Assembly (NCBI GenBank): GCA_002839535.1
Contig: PGYF01000017.1
Coordinates: 1 to 16,104, forward strand
Direction: 5' to 3'
From: Nitrospira bacterium HGW-Nitrospira-1
GTDB lineage: Bacteria > Nitrospirota > Thermodesulfovibrionia > Thermodesulfovibrionales > UBA6898
DNA length: 16,104 nt
Shown here: one piece after another, positions 7,439-14,462 of the stretch
How the letters are laid out: every line of letters starts with the position of its first letter
How positions within the stretch are numbered: the first letter of the stretch is position 1
The notes under the pieces: generated by a model
Told to the model about the DNA's origin: nothing
The model's input: the letters and a program-made list of their open reading frames with translations, nothing else
Databases searched by the model: none
Position numbers and translations under genes: made by a program

Positions 7439-9190
7439 TTATGCTGTTACTGCTTTTCCCATATTTGTCATCTTTTTAATTGCCAGAACTATAACGCCCA
7501 CTGCAAGGGCAATCAACAAAATGTCCATTACCGCAAGCGCATAATTATTTTTCGGCAGGTATTTTGTAAAAAGGAGCAATACCAATGAATAAAGAGTGGT
7601 CGCCATCATAAAAATTGCCGGGACAATAGTGAATATTATCCTTTTATTGCGGTTCATCAGCCAGACTGAAATAGCAATAAGCGCCAGAGAGGCCAGAAGT
7701 TGATTGGCAGAACCAAATATAGGCCAGATGACTAAAAAGGCATTGGTATAGCCGAGCGCAAACATTAGAACTACACACAGCCCTGCGTTAAAGAGATAGC
7801 TTTTTAGCGCCTGCGGTACATTTTTGCCGAAAATAAATGACCACAGCTCCTCAAACATATACCGGTTAAGACGTACAGCTGTATCAAGGGTTGTCGCGAC
7901 AAAACCTTCCACCAGAAGTATGCCGAATACACAACCGAATGCAGCCGGTATTCCCATGGTTTTATCTAACAATCCCCCTACACCCATGGCAAAGGCTAAA
8001 ATCGGATTCGATTTTACAGATGGGTCTGTTGGAAATACTATTGATGTATAGCTGCTAAAAGCAATACCACAGCCAATGGCTACTAAAACCCCTATAGCAA
8101 GAAGTCCTTCTAACAACATGCCTCCGTAGGCTATCTTCCTGGCGTCGGATTCTCTGCCAAGCTGCTTGGAAGTTGTGCCGCCGGCGACAAGACTATGAAA
8201 TCCGGAGATTGCCCCGCAGGCAACAGTTATAAACAAAAACGGCCAGATCGAACCTAACTTGGCCGATCCCTGGGCAACGTTCCATGCCGGGAAATCCATT
8301 TTAAGACCATTAATGCCTGCAAGTATCCCGCCAATTATCAGGGAGGCTACTCCGGCATACAACAGGAATGAATTAGTAAAATCCCTCGGCTGGAGGATTA
8401 GCCATACAGGAATCCCCGCAGCCAGGAACGTATACAAACAAAGAATGACCATCCAGGTCGTTGGTTTAAATGTAATAGGGAAACTCAGTCCTATGAATAC
8501 GGAAAATACGCATAATGCCACAGCTAAAAGCGCTGCGAGATAGACATTGATTTGTCTTCGATAAATCAAAAATCCCAGCAGCGGCGCAAAAGAGGTAATA
8601 ACGATTACTGATGTTGAAGCAACACCGCCTATCTGGGCCTTGGCAACGCCGTCAGCGCCGGTAACTGTCCTCAGAAGCGTTTGCCCGGAATCAAGGCCCA
8701 ATTTATCTAACGGCACCATCGAAGTTAATGCGGTCGCGGTCAACCCCAAAAAAGCTGAGGTTACCAGAAGCAGCGAGACTATAGTAAAGGCTACAAACAT
8801 CATAAAACCTGCCCTGCCCAAGGTCTTCTCAGCTACTTCCGCCATAGATTTGCCCTTTTCTCTGACACTGGTAAAAAGGGCGGCAAGGTCGTGCACCGCT
8901 CCAATAAATATAGCTCCAAAAACAAGCCACAGCCAAACCGGCACATAACCAAAAAGCATTGCAACTGTAGGCCCTATAATTGGACCGCCGCCTGCAATGC
9001 TGGCAAAGTGATGGCCGAATAAGACCAGGGGTTTGGTAGGCACATAATCAATGTCGTCCTTCATAGCCACGGCCGGCGTTGGGTTGGCATCATTTTGTTC
9101 AAACAGCTTCTCTGATATGTACCTGCCGTAAATTCTGTAGGCAAGCACATACAGAACCAAACCTCCTAATACAACCAAAGCTGCATTCAT
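7439..9190 (-). CDS. cstA: Carbon starvation protein CstA family transporter
   Basis: 583-aa polytopic inner-membrane protein (well over a dozen hydrophobic helices) of the CstA family (TC 2.A.114), whose characterised members import peptides or pyruvate. Family landmarks: YRIYGRYISEKLF near residue 18, the block with PLVLFGHHFASIAGGGPIIGP split at ~54-75, GAVHDLAALF (~97-106), SGFHSLVAGGTTSKQL (~330-345), EGFVATTLDTAVRLNRY (~429-445) and FGSANQLLASLAL (~488-500). It is shorter than E. coli CstA (701 aa) and belongs to the compact form seen in many anaerobes. The SD GGGAGG (9201-9196) lies 5 nt before the ATG. It stands alone, with its own promoter and a structured leader (separate entries). 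The substrate is not predictable from sequence. Confidence 0.95.
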   Translation of the reverse strand: MNAALVVLGGLVLYVLAYRIYGRYISEKLFEQNDANPTPAVAMKDDIDYVPTKPLVLFGHHFASIAGGGPIIGPTVAMLFGYVPVWLWLVFGAIFIGAVHDLAALFTSVREKGKSMAEVAEKTLGRAGFMMFVAFTIVSLLLVTSAFLGLTATALTSMVPLDKLGLDSGQTLLRTVTGADGVAKAQIGGVASTSVIVITSFAPLLGFLIYRRQINVYLAALLAVALCVFSVFIGLSFPITFKPTTWMVILCLYTFLAAGIPVWLILQPRDFTNSFLLYAGVASLIIGGILAGINGLKMDFPAWNVAQGSAKLGSIWPFLFITVACGAISGFHSLVAGGTTSKQLGRESDARKIAYGGMLLEGLLAIGVLVAIGCGIAFSSYTSIVFPTDPSVKSNPILAFAMGVGGLLDKTMGIPAAFGCVFGILLVEGFVATTLDTAVRLNRYMFEELWSFIFGKNVPQALKSYLFNAGLCVVLMFALGYTNAFLVIWPIFGSANQLLASLALIAISVWLMNRNKRIIFTIVPAIFMMATTLYSLVLLLFTKYLPKNNYALAVMDILLIALAVGVIVLAIKKMTNMGKAVTA

Positions 9191-9258
9191 AAATTCCTCC
9201 CTTTAAAAAAAAATTTGATATTGCCCTTCCTTTAGTTAAAGCAGGAAGGACTCTGTTG
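9191..9258 (-). promoter_or_regulatory. cstA leader with hairpin able to compete for the SD
   Basis: In the predicted cstA leader RNA, CCTTCCT (9249-9243) pairs perfectly with AGGAAGG (9231-9225). The same CCTTCC can pair, with one G-U, to the Shine-Dalgarno GGGAGG (9201-9196). A run of nine T (9213-9205) follows the hairpin after 11 nt, too far for a standard terminator. A translational switch is possible but inferred. Confidence 0.35.
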
Positions 9259-9264
9259 CCTATA

Positions 9265-9294
9265 ATCTTAAAGTTGCAACATCCTTTCTGTCAA
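9265..9294 (-). promoter_or_regulatory. Predicted sigma70-type promoter of cstA
   Basis: Consensus -35 TTGACA (9294-9289) and -10 TAAGAT (9270-9265, 4/6) with an 18-nt spacer on the minus strand. The predicted start near 9258 gives a ~68-nt leader. A perfect 8-bp palindrome GTTGCAAC (9273-9280) lies inside the spacer and could be an operator. The -35 lies close to the 3' end of the adjacent IS remnant. Confidence 0.5.
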
Positions 9295-9315
9295 AATTTA
9301 ATTACAGTGGAGATT

Positions 9316-9801
9316 TTAAATTTGCCAGGGGGGGGCGGCAAATTTATGCGTAACAGATTCAAGCCGCTTTTCAAGTTCAGCTATCTTTACCGGGTCTCCC
9401 TGCTTTGAGGCTATAACGCGTTCAAATGGCGTCATTGGCTTATCATAAACCCTTTTGAGCATGGAACCGACACGTTCTTTTCTGAGCAGCTTCAAGGAAG
9501 GCATAAATAAGTTCATAAAAAGCCGCAGTTCGTTTTTGTAGAGATTATTCATGGCGTCTACCGCCTCCTGTGTGTCATAACGGTCCCATCCCATAAGCTT
9601 TCTGACATGCGTCCAGTTTTTCTGATCAATATGGGCATTATCGTTTTTCTTGTAAGGCCGTCCGCGGAAAGGCTGTATCCTGTTTGTTTTACAGTAACGC
9701 CATAAATGCCAGCTGATAAACTCAGAGCCGTTGTCGGAATCAAGCCACTTTACGGTAAAGGGTATCGCCTGAGCCGTTTCATCAAGACCATCAACCACCA
9801 C
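9316..9801 (-). pseudogene. IS481/ISNCY-like DDE transposase, 5'-truncated
   Basis: The frame encodes the C-terminal half of an rve-type integrase-core transposase. WLDSDNGSEFISWHLWRYC holds the second catalytic Asp, KKNDNAHIDQKNWTHVRKL the region of the third acidic residue, then GWDRYDT, NELRLFMNLFMPSLKL and a C-terminal PPWQI. The N-terminal DNA-binding part and the first Asp are missing. The frame opens at a GTG (9801) and a stop lies a few codons further upstream, with a possible frameshift near 9830. In family members as I recall them, the third residue is Glu (NAHVEQKNW); here it is Asp (GAT codon). Not expected to be active. Confidence 0.8.
9317..9346. repeat. Perfect 10-bp inverted repeat around a G8 run at the transposase stop
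   Basis: TAAATTTGCC (9317-9326) and GGCAAATTTA (9337-9346) flank a 10-nt loop containing eight G. The transposase stop codon lies in one arm. It may be a 3'-end transcript-stabilising or blocking structure of the element. The G8 run is also a place where sequencing indels are likely. Confidence 0.7.
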
Positions 9802-10007
9802 ATCAGGGATATCCCGCTGCTTCCCATACAGCCGTTAATATTGATATTAGCTGTGACCCATATATGTTTTTCCTGTTTTATTTTATTTTTATAGGACATT
9901 TCTAAATCAGTAGAACATGACGCGGTTTTTCCCTTGATAGCTATGTTCGGTATTATATTATATACTGTTAAAATGTTTTAATGGAGTTGATTCTTTGTTT
10001 TTAAATT
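9802..10007. other. AT-rich gap between the IS remnant and the cytochrome promoter
   Basis: No intact gene is seen here. The first part (to ~9860) probably still derives from the transposase 5' region but carries stops in all useful frames. Around 9894-9925 a GGACATTTCTA motif resembles the 5' non-coding end of IS481/ISNCY elements (from memory), which would place the element's outer end there. A weak hairpin (TAATAT/ATATTA with CAGC/GCTG, 9829-9853) is present. The rest, 9930-10007, is AT-rich with no further structure noted. Confidence 0.4.
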
Positions 10008-10036
10008 TTGCATGCGAATAAGTGGCAGGATATAAT
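10008..10036 (+). promoter_or_regulatory. Predicted promoter of the triheme cytochrome gene
   Basis: Perfect -10 TATAAT (10031-10036), 17-nt spacer, and a weak -35 TTGCAT (10008-10013). The predicted start near 10043 gives a ~60-nt leader, with a small hairpin GTTTCC/GGAAAC (10054-10073) before the RBS. No FNR-type palindrome was seen. Confidence 0.5.
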
Positions 10037-10102
10037 TATAGTTATCACAAATTGTTTCCAATAAACAGGAAACTTATTTTCATTACGAAAGGGGGTGAAA
10101 AG

Positions 10103-10420
10103 ATGCGTATAACAGTATTACTTTTAACAGTGCTTATTGCAGTTGCATTCGTAGGCAGCGCCTTTGCAGTTCCTCCTGGAAAGACCGCAGAATTTGCAGG
10201 CGGTGGAAACGGGAAAGTCGTGTTTGACGGCAAGACACATGCTGACAAGGGTCTGAAGTGCAACGACTGCCATACCAAGGTGTTCCAGATGAAGAAGGGC
10301 GTTTTTAAGATGACCAAGGAAGACCACGGGACTGACAAGGGCTGCGGTACATGCCACAACGGCACCAAGGCGTTCGGTCAGAAAGACGAAGCAAGTTGTA
10401 AAAAGTGCCACAAGAAATAA
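10103..10420 (+). CDS. Periplasmic triheme c7-type cytochrome
   Basis: I chose ATG 10103 because AAGGGGGTGA (10089-10098) matches the anti-SD at 9 of 10 positions and a signal peptide starts immediately; this gives 105 aa. Residues ~1-22 are a Sec signal peptide (…GSAFA). Three haem c attachment motifs follow: CNDCH (53-57), CGTCH (81-85) and CKKCH (99-103), with a Lys-rich, basic surface. The size and spacing fit the three-haem c7/c3-like proteins of Geobacter (PpcA) and of Nitrospirota, small electron carriers between inner membrane and outer acceptors. Only two further histidines exist (H46, H75), so bis-His ligation of all three haems is impossible; PpcA has FxHKxH where this protein has FDGKTH. 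Stands alone between a transposase remnant and a bidirectional terminator. Confidence 0.9.
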   Translation: MRITVLLLTVLIAVAFVGSAFAVPPGKTAEFAGGGNGKVVFDGKTHADKGLKCNDCHTKVFQMKKGVFKMTKEDHGTDKGCGTCHNGTKAFGQKDEASCKKCHKK

Positions 10421-10430
10421 CGTTTAGAAC

Positions 10431-10463
10431 AAAAAAAGCCCCGCAAATTGCGGGGCTTTTTTA
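10431..10463. terminator. Bidirectional terminator between cytochrome and ilvE
   Basis: GCCCCGC (10438-10444) and GCGGGGC (10450-10456), loop AAATT, flanked by seven A on the left and six T on the right. It serves the cytochrome (plus, stop at 10420) and ilvE (minus, stop at 10480). Confidence 0.92.
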
Positions 10464-10479
10464 TTTTACGGATAAAAAG

Positions 10480-11394
10480 TCAGATTCTGGTAAGCCAGGA
10501 TTCGTATTTCCTGTTTTTTCCCTTGACGATATCGAAGAATGTCTTTTGCAGTTTTTCGGTTATTTTTCCACGCTTGCCGATACCAATCTTCCTGCCGTCT
10601 ACTTCCCTGATCGGTGTGACCTCGGCAGCAGTGCCGGTAAAGAAGGCTTCATCAGCGATATAGACTTCGTCTCTGGTGAAACGTTCTTCTTTGAGAGGGA
10701 TTTTACTGTCTTTTGCGATTTGCATGATGCTGTCTCTGGTTATCCCCTCAAGGATTGAGGTCAACGGGGTTGTTTTGATCTCATTGTTTCTTACAATAAA
10801 GATATTTTCACCGCTCCCTTCGGAAACATACCCTTCGGTGTCGAGCAAAAGCGCTTCATCGTATCCGCAGGCTATTGCTTCTTTTTTAGCTATCTGGGAG
10901 TTGACATAGTAGCCGCAAATTTTTGCCCTGGTCATGGTGGAATTTACATGGTGCCTGGTGAATGACGAGACCTTTATCTTTATGCCCTTTTCAAGGCCTT
11001 CATCACCGAGATAGGCCCCCCATGGCCATGCCGCGATCGATACATTGACAGGATTGTCTTTAGGGTACAGCCCCATTGCGCCATAGCCGATATAAACAAG
11101 TGGACGGATATAGCATTCTTTGAGCTTATTTGCCTTGACAGTTTTGATTATTGCGGCTTTTATTTCCGCCTTCGAGAAAGGTATGTCGAGCAGGAAGATG
11201 CCGGCAGATGCGAACAGCCTGTCTACATGTTCATCAAGGCGGAAGATAGCAGAACCTTTATCTGTTTTATAGCAGCGTATCCCTTCAAAGGCCCCGAGTC
11301 CGTAATGAAGCGTGTGGGTTAATACATGCACCTTTGCATCATCCCAGTTTACGAGCTTGCCATCCATCCATATTTTATCGGTTTTATTTATCAT
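10480..11394 (-). CDS. ilvE: Branched-chain amino acid aminotransferase
   Basis: PLP-dependent fold-type IV transaminase, the last step of Ile/Leu/Val synthesis. I chose ATG 11394 (304 aa), which places the conserved start KIWMDGKLVNWDDAKVHVLTH as in other family members; a TTG at 11412 would add 6 residues. Neither has a clear SD. Landmarks: HYGLGAFEGIRCY (~30-42), R(x)PLVYIGYGAMGL (~97-108), the PLP-Lys K158 in TMTRAKICGYY, and the cofactor block YVSEGSGENIF followed by TPLTSILEGITRD. It lies 45 nt after argS on the same strand and is probably co-transcribed with it; no promoter was seen between them. D-amino acid or ADC-lyase relatives share the fold, but the EGIRCY block favours IlvE. Confidence 0.93.
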   Translation of the reverse strand: MINKTDKIWMDGKLVNWDDAKVHVLTHTLHYGLGAFEGIRCYKTDKGSAIFRLDEHVDRLFASAGIFLLDIPFSKAEIKAAIIKTVKANKLKECYIRPLVYIGYGAMGLYPKDNPVNVSIAAWPWGAYLGDEGLEKGIKIKVSSFTRHHVNSTMTRAKICGYYVNSQIAKKEAIACGYDEALLLDTEGYVSEGSGENIFIVRNNEIKTTPLTSILEGITRDSIMQIAKDSKIPLKEERFTRDEVYIADEAFFTGTAAEVTPIREVDGRKIGIGKRGKITEKLQKTFFDIVKGKNRKYESWLTRI

Positions 11395-11439
11395 GGTTAA
11401 ATATTTAAGCAATATATCATATTTTCTGTCAACAGCGAT

Positions 11440-13086
11440 TTACATTTTTTCCGGCGAGGTTACCCCCAGTATGCCGAGAGCATCTTTTAAAATTATTTTC
11501 ATTGCGAGGCAAAGCGCCAGTCTTGCCTTTGTTGTTTCGATGTTGTCTGTTATTACTTTGTGTTTATGGTAATAAGAGTGGAACATCTTTGCCAGTTCCT
11601 GAAGATAAAAGGTAATCCGGTGCGGCTCATATGAACGCGCAGCGCTCTGGAGTACCATCGGGTAGGTCAGGAGTTTCTTGATTAACGAAAGCTCCTCTTT
11701 ATTGGACAATAATGACAGCTCTATATCTTTGATAGAGCGTATATCGAACGACTTTTCTTCCGCATTTTTCAGAATGCTGTTTATTCGCGCATAGGCATAT
11801 TGCGCATAATATACCGGGTTTTCAGCCGAGGTGGCTGTAACAACGTCAATATCGAAATCCAGATGGCTGTCGGATTTTCGCGTCAGGAATATAAATTTGG
11901 CATTGTCGGCTCCGACAAGGTCAACCACCTCGCTGAGAGTTACAAAGTTCCCGGCCCTTTTTGACATCTGAAAGGGTTCTCCGTGTTTAAGCAGATTTAC
12001 CATCTGGACAAGGATTACCCTGAACCTGGAACTGTCATATCCAAAGGCCTTCATTACTGCTTCAATACGCGGGACATAGCCGTGATGGTCTGCCCCGCAA
12101 ATATCAATGATTATGTCGAATCCCCTGTCAAGCTTGTCTTTATGGTATGCGATATCAGAGGCAAAATAGGTATATTCTCCATCACTCTTGATTACCACCC
12201 TGTCTTTGTCATCCCCGAAATCAGTTGACCGGAACCAGAGGGCGTTGTCTTTTTCGTATATGCAGCCCCTGGCTTTCAAGTCATTAATAGCGCTTAAAAC
12301 CTCTCCTTTTTCATGCAGCTGCCTTTCGCTTATCCAACTCGTAAAATCTTTGACAGCGAAAAAAGACAGGTCTTTTTTTATCAGATCAAGCATCCTTTTA
12401 TAGACCCAGTCTGTGAGTTCTTTTTCGCATGCTTCAAAAGGGACATCTTTATATTTTTCGCCGGCAAAGGCATACAATGCCGATGCTTCTTCTTCGATGT
12501 ACTGACCGCAGTATCCGTACTGGGGAAACTCGAAATCTCTTCCGAGGAGTTGTTGGTGCCTGGCATACACGGAAAGTCCGAGCATCTTTATCTGCCTGCC
12601 CGCATCGTTAATATAATATTCCCGTTCGACTTTAAAGCCCAATTCCTCCAGAAGATTACAAAGGCTGTTGCCCACCGCTGCTCCCCTTGCATGGCCTATG
12701 TGCAGAGGGCCTGTCGGGTTTGCGCTCACAAACTCAACAAGAATTCGTTTGCCTTTTCCAAGGTCTTCCCTGAGAAACGACTTTTCGTCTAACAGCAGAT
12801 TCTGCAATAAAGATTGCAGATATTTGTCTGTAAATGTAAAGTTGATAAAACCAGGGCCTGCAATATCGATTTTCCTGAACAAACTTTTATTTTCAATGGA
12901 GTTTATGACGTCTTCTGCAATCTTCCGTGGGGCTTTTTTCAGTAATTTGGACAGCTGCATCGCCAGAGGAGTGGATGCGTCGCCAAAAGCCTCTTCTTTA
13001 GGAATCTCTATCTCGATCAATGGATAATTATGTATGCCGAGTGAATCGAGGGAAAGTTCAAGTATTTTTGCCAATTTTTTTTTCAT
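11440..13086 (-). CDS. argS: Arginyl-tRNA synthetase
   Basis: Class I synthetase, charges tRNA-Arg. I chose ATG 13086 (548 aa); a TTG directly before it is the only alternative, and the SD is weak for both. The N-terminal Add1 domain covers ~1-90. The HIGH motif is at 129-132 in NPTGPLHIGHARGAA. Further blocks are YINDAGRQIKMLG (~158-170), DGEYTYFASDIAYHKDK (~302-318), CGADHHGYVPR (~330-340), and the KMSK-equivalent QMSKRAGNFVTL at ~373-384. The C-terminal DALR anticodon domain starts at ~425. A complete gene. It lies after a strong terminator that closes the secG transcript, yet no clear promoter fits in the 30 nt left before its start. Confidence 0.97.
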   Translation of the reverse strand: MKKKLAKILELSLDSLGIHNYPLIEIEIPKEEAFGDASTPLAMQLSKLLKKAPRKIAEDVINSIENKSLFRKIDIAGPGFINFTFTDKYLQSLLQNLLLDEKSFLREDLGKGKRILVEFVSANPTGPLHIGHARGAAVGNSLCNLLEELGFKVEREYYINDAGRQIKMLGLSVYARHQQLLGRDFEFPQYGYCGQYIEEEASALYAFAGEKYKDVPFEACEKELTDWVYKRMLDLIKKDLSFFAVKDFTSWISERQLHEKGEVLSAINDLKARGCIYEKDNALWFRSTDFGDDKDRVVIKSDGEYTYFASDIAYHKDKLDRGFDIIIDICGADHHGYVPRIEAVMKAFGYDSSRFRVILVQMVNLLKHGEPFQMSKRAGNFVTLSEVVDLVGADNAKFIFLTRKSDSHLDFDIDVVTATSAENPVYYAQYAYARINSILKNAEEKSFDIRSIKDIELSLLSNKEELSLIKKLLTYPMVLQSAARSYEPHRITFYLQELAKMFHSYYHKHKVITDNIETTKARLALCLAMKIILKDALGILGVTSPEKM

Positions 13087-13116
13087 CAATTATGCGGGTT
13101 ACTGTGGAGATGTGTG

Positions 13117-13167
13117 AAAACAAAGGAAGGCCGAAGCGCCCTATGCGCTTCGGCCTTCCTTTGTTTT
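13117..13167 (-). terminator. Very strong 23-bp hairpin terminator between secG and argS
   Basis: Perfect inverted repeat 13117-13139 / 13145-13167 with loop CCTAT. The GC-rich core is GGCCGAAGCGC and the outer ends are A-rich/T-rich. On the minus strand the stem ends in TTTGTTTT after secG; on the plus strand it ends in TTTTTTATT. It should stop tpiA-secG transcripts. The outer T-tract is part of the stem. Confidence 0.9.
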
Positions 13168-13185
13168 TTATTATAATTTATGTTT

Positions 13186-13557
13186 TTACCTTGCAGGCGA
13201 TACAGGCGCCGCCGGAGCCTGTTGTGCCGGAGTTGAAGGAGGAACGCCCTGCACTGGACCTGTGGCGCCCTGCGGAGGAGACTGGCGCTGCTCAGTAGCA
13301 GCAGGGGCCTTTTTTATTACAATAGATCCCCCTTTCGAAGTCACTATGGCCAGAGAAAAAGAGGTCAGCATAAAAACAATGGCTGCTCCTGTAGTCAATT
13401 TACTGAAAAAAGTCGCCGCGCCGCGAGCGCCGAAAAGTGTCTGGCTCGAACCGCCGAAGGCAGCGCCCAATTCAGCGCCCTTTCCGCCCTGTATAAGGAC
13501 TATTGTAATGAGAAAGAAAGAGACTATAAGATGAATAATCAATAAAAAAGTCGCCAT
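13186..13557 (-). CDS. secG: Preprotein translocase subunit SecG
   Basis: Small inner-membrane component of the SecYEG translocon. 123 aa. TM1 is ~2-23 and TM2 ~54-74. Between them is the conserved loop GGKGAELGAAFGGSSQTLFG followed by ATFFSKLT. The C-terminal ~40 residues are a Pro/Gln/Ala-rich tail, presumably disordered, as in several other SecG proteins. SD AAGGAGA (minus) lies just upstream, inside the end of tpiA; the ATG shares its A with the tpiA stop (TAATG), so translation is coupled. Transcription ends at the 13117-13167 hairpin. Confidence 0.94.
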   Translation of the reverse strand: MATFLLIIHLIVSFFLITIVLIQGGKGAELGAAFGGSSQTLFGARGAATFFSKLTTGAAIVFMLTSFSLAIVTSKGGSIVIKKAPAATEQRQSPPQGATGPVQGVPPSTPAQQAPAAPVSPAR

Positions 13558-14303
13558 TAATTCTCCTTCTTAAAACAAACAATTCTTGCAAAGCTTTCCG
13601 GCTTGAGACTCGCGCCGCCGACAAGCGCGCCGTTTACATCCTTGCACGCCATCAGGCTGTCAACATTGTCGGGCGTAACGCTCCCGCCGTAAAGTATCCG
13701 AATATCTTCAGCTTTATTGCCGTATAAATTGCCGAGTATCTTTCGTATGTATGCGTGCACTTCCTGTGCCTGTTCGTTTGTGGCGGTTTTGCCGGTTCCT
13801 ATCGCCCATATCGGCTCATAGGCCACAACAAGATTTTCAGGATCGATTTCAGCAAGCCCCGACTCTATTTCCCGCTTTATCACATCAAAGGTCTTTCCTG
13901 CTTCCCTTTCTTCAAGCGACTCGCCAACGCAGAATATCACGCCGAGTCCTGCCTTTTTAGCCGCTTTGATCTTTCTGTTAACAATCGCATCCTCTTCAGA
14001 AAAATACTGTCTTCTTTCGGAATGCCCGATAATAACATGCCTGCAGCCGGCCTCAAGAAGCATCCGGGGCGAAATCTCTCCTGTATACGCGCCCTTCTCT
14101 TCCCAGAATATATCCTGTGCAGCAAGCTGGATATTGGTATCCTGTATCTCATCAGATGCAGCGGCAAGCGCAGTAAACGGCGGGGCAATAACAATATCTA
14201 CATCAGTCACTTTTTCAACGGCAGGGCTGAAATTGCGCAGAAATTCTCTTGTTTCAGCGATAGTTTTATTCATCTTCCAATTAGCTGCAATAAAATATTT
14301 CAT
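13557..14303 (-). CDS. tpiA: Triosephosphate isomerase
   Basis: Interconverts dihydroxyacetone phosphate and glyceraldehyde 3-phosphate; cytoplasmic TIM barrel. 248 aa, normal length. Catalytic residues are visible: N8/K10 in AANWKMN, H94 in IIGHSERR, and E163 in AYEPIWAIGTG. The phosphate-binding blocks YGGSV (~205-209) and LVGGASL (~227-233) are also present. The start at 14303 has no SD, and a good promoter ends 7 nt before it (separate entry), so the mRNA may be leaderless. tpiA-secG is a common bacterial pairing, often with pgk upstream; here pgk is absent and an IS1380 remnant lies ~80 nt upstream. Confidence 0.97.
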   Translation of the reverse strand: MKYFIAANWKMNKTIAETREFLRNFSPAVEKVTDVDIVIAPPFTALAAASDEIQDTNIQLAAQDIFWEEKGAYTGEISPRMLLEAGCRHVIIGHSERRQYFSEEDAIVNRKIKAAKKAGLGVIFCVGESLEEREAGKTFDVIKREIESGLAEIDPENLVVAYEPIWAIGTGKTATNEQAQEVHAYIRKILGNLYGNKAEDIRILYGGSVTPDNVDSLMACKDVNGALVGGASLKPESFARIVCFKKEN

Positions 14304-14310
14304 AGCTGAT

Positions 14311-14340
14311 AATATAATACATACAACAAATCCTTGTCAA
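14311..14340 (-). promoter_or_regulatory. Predicted tpiA promoter, leaderless geometry
   Basis: Consensus -35 TTGACA (14340-14335) and -10 TATATT (14316-14311, 5/6) with an 18-nt spacer. The -10 ends 7 nt before the tpiA ATG (14303), so the start of transcription should fall on or next to the A of the ATG. There is no SD-like sequence before the ATG. Confidence 0.55.
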
Positions 14341-14384
14341 GCGAACCGGCGCAACCCTGATTCACCATCAAAAAAATAAAATAA

Positions 14385-14453
14385 ACCTCGTTGGCCCTGT
14401 AATTGCAGGATGTTAGAATAGTTCTGAGAAGAAAAATCCAACACCAACGAGGT
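14385..14453 (+). mobile_element. IS1380-family left end with RBS-hiding inverted repeat
   Basis: The left end of an IS1380-type element begins near 14386. ACCTCGTTGG (14385-14394) and CCAACGAGGT (14444-14453) form a perfect 10-bp inverted repeat 49 nt apart. The right arm contains most of the transposase SD, GAGGTG (14449-14454), which precedes ATG 14463 by 8 nt. Between the arms lies a plausible promoter, TTGGCC (14391-14396), 17 nt, TAGAAT (14414-14419), whose transcripts would start near 14426 and lack the left arm. The right end of the element is not in the window. Confidence 0.65.
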
Positions 14454-14462
14454 GAAGATATT

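Noticed and set aside
9327..9336. G8 homopolymer as a functional signal (e.g. slippage site)
   Set aside because: It lies at the very end of a pseudogene; a sequencing or mutational homopolymer is as likely.
9829..9853. Small hairpin TAATAT/ATATTA with CAGC/GCTG
   Set aside because: AT-rich, asymmetric and in transposase debris; likely chance.
13755..14309. 184-codon open frame antisense to tpiA
   Set aside because: tpiA is complete on the minus strand; the opposite frame shows no family pattern or RBS.
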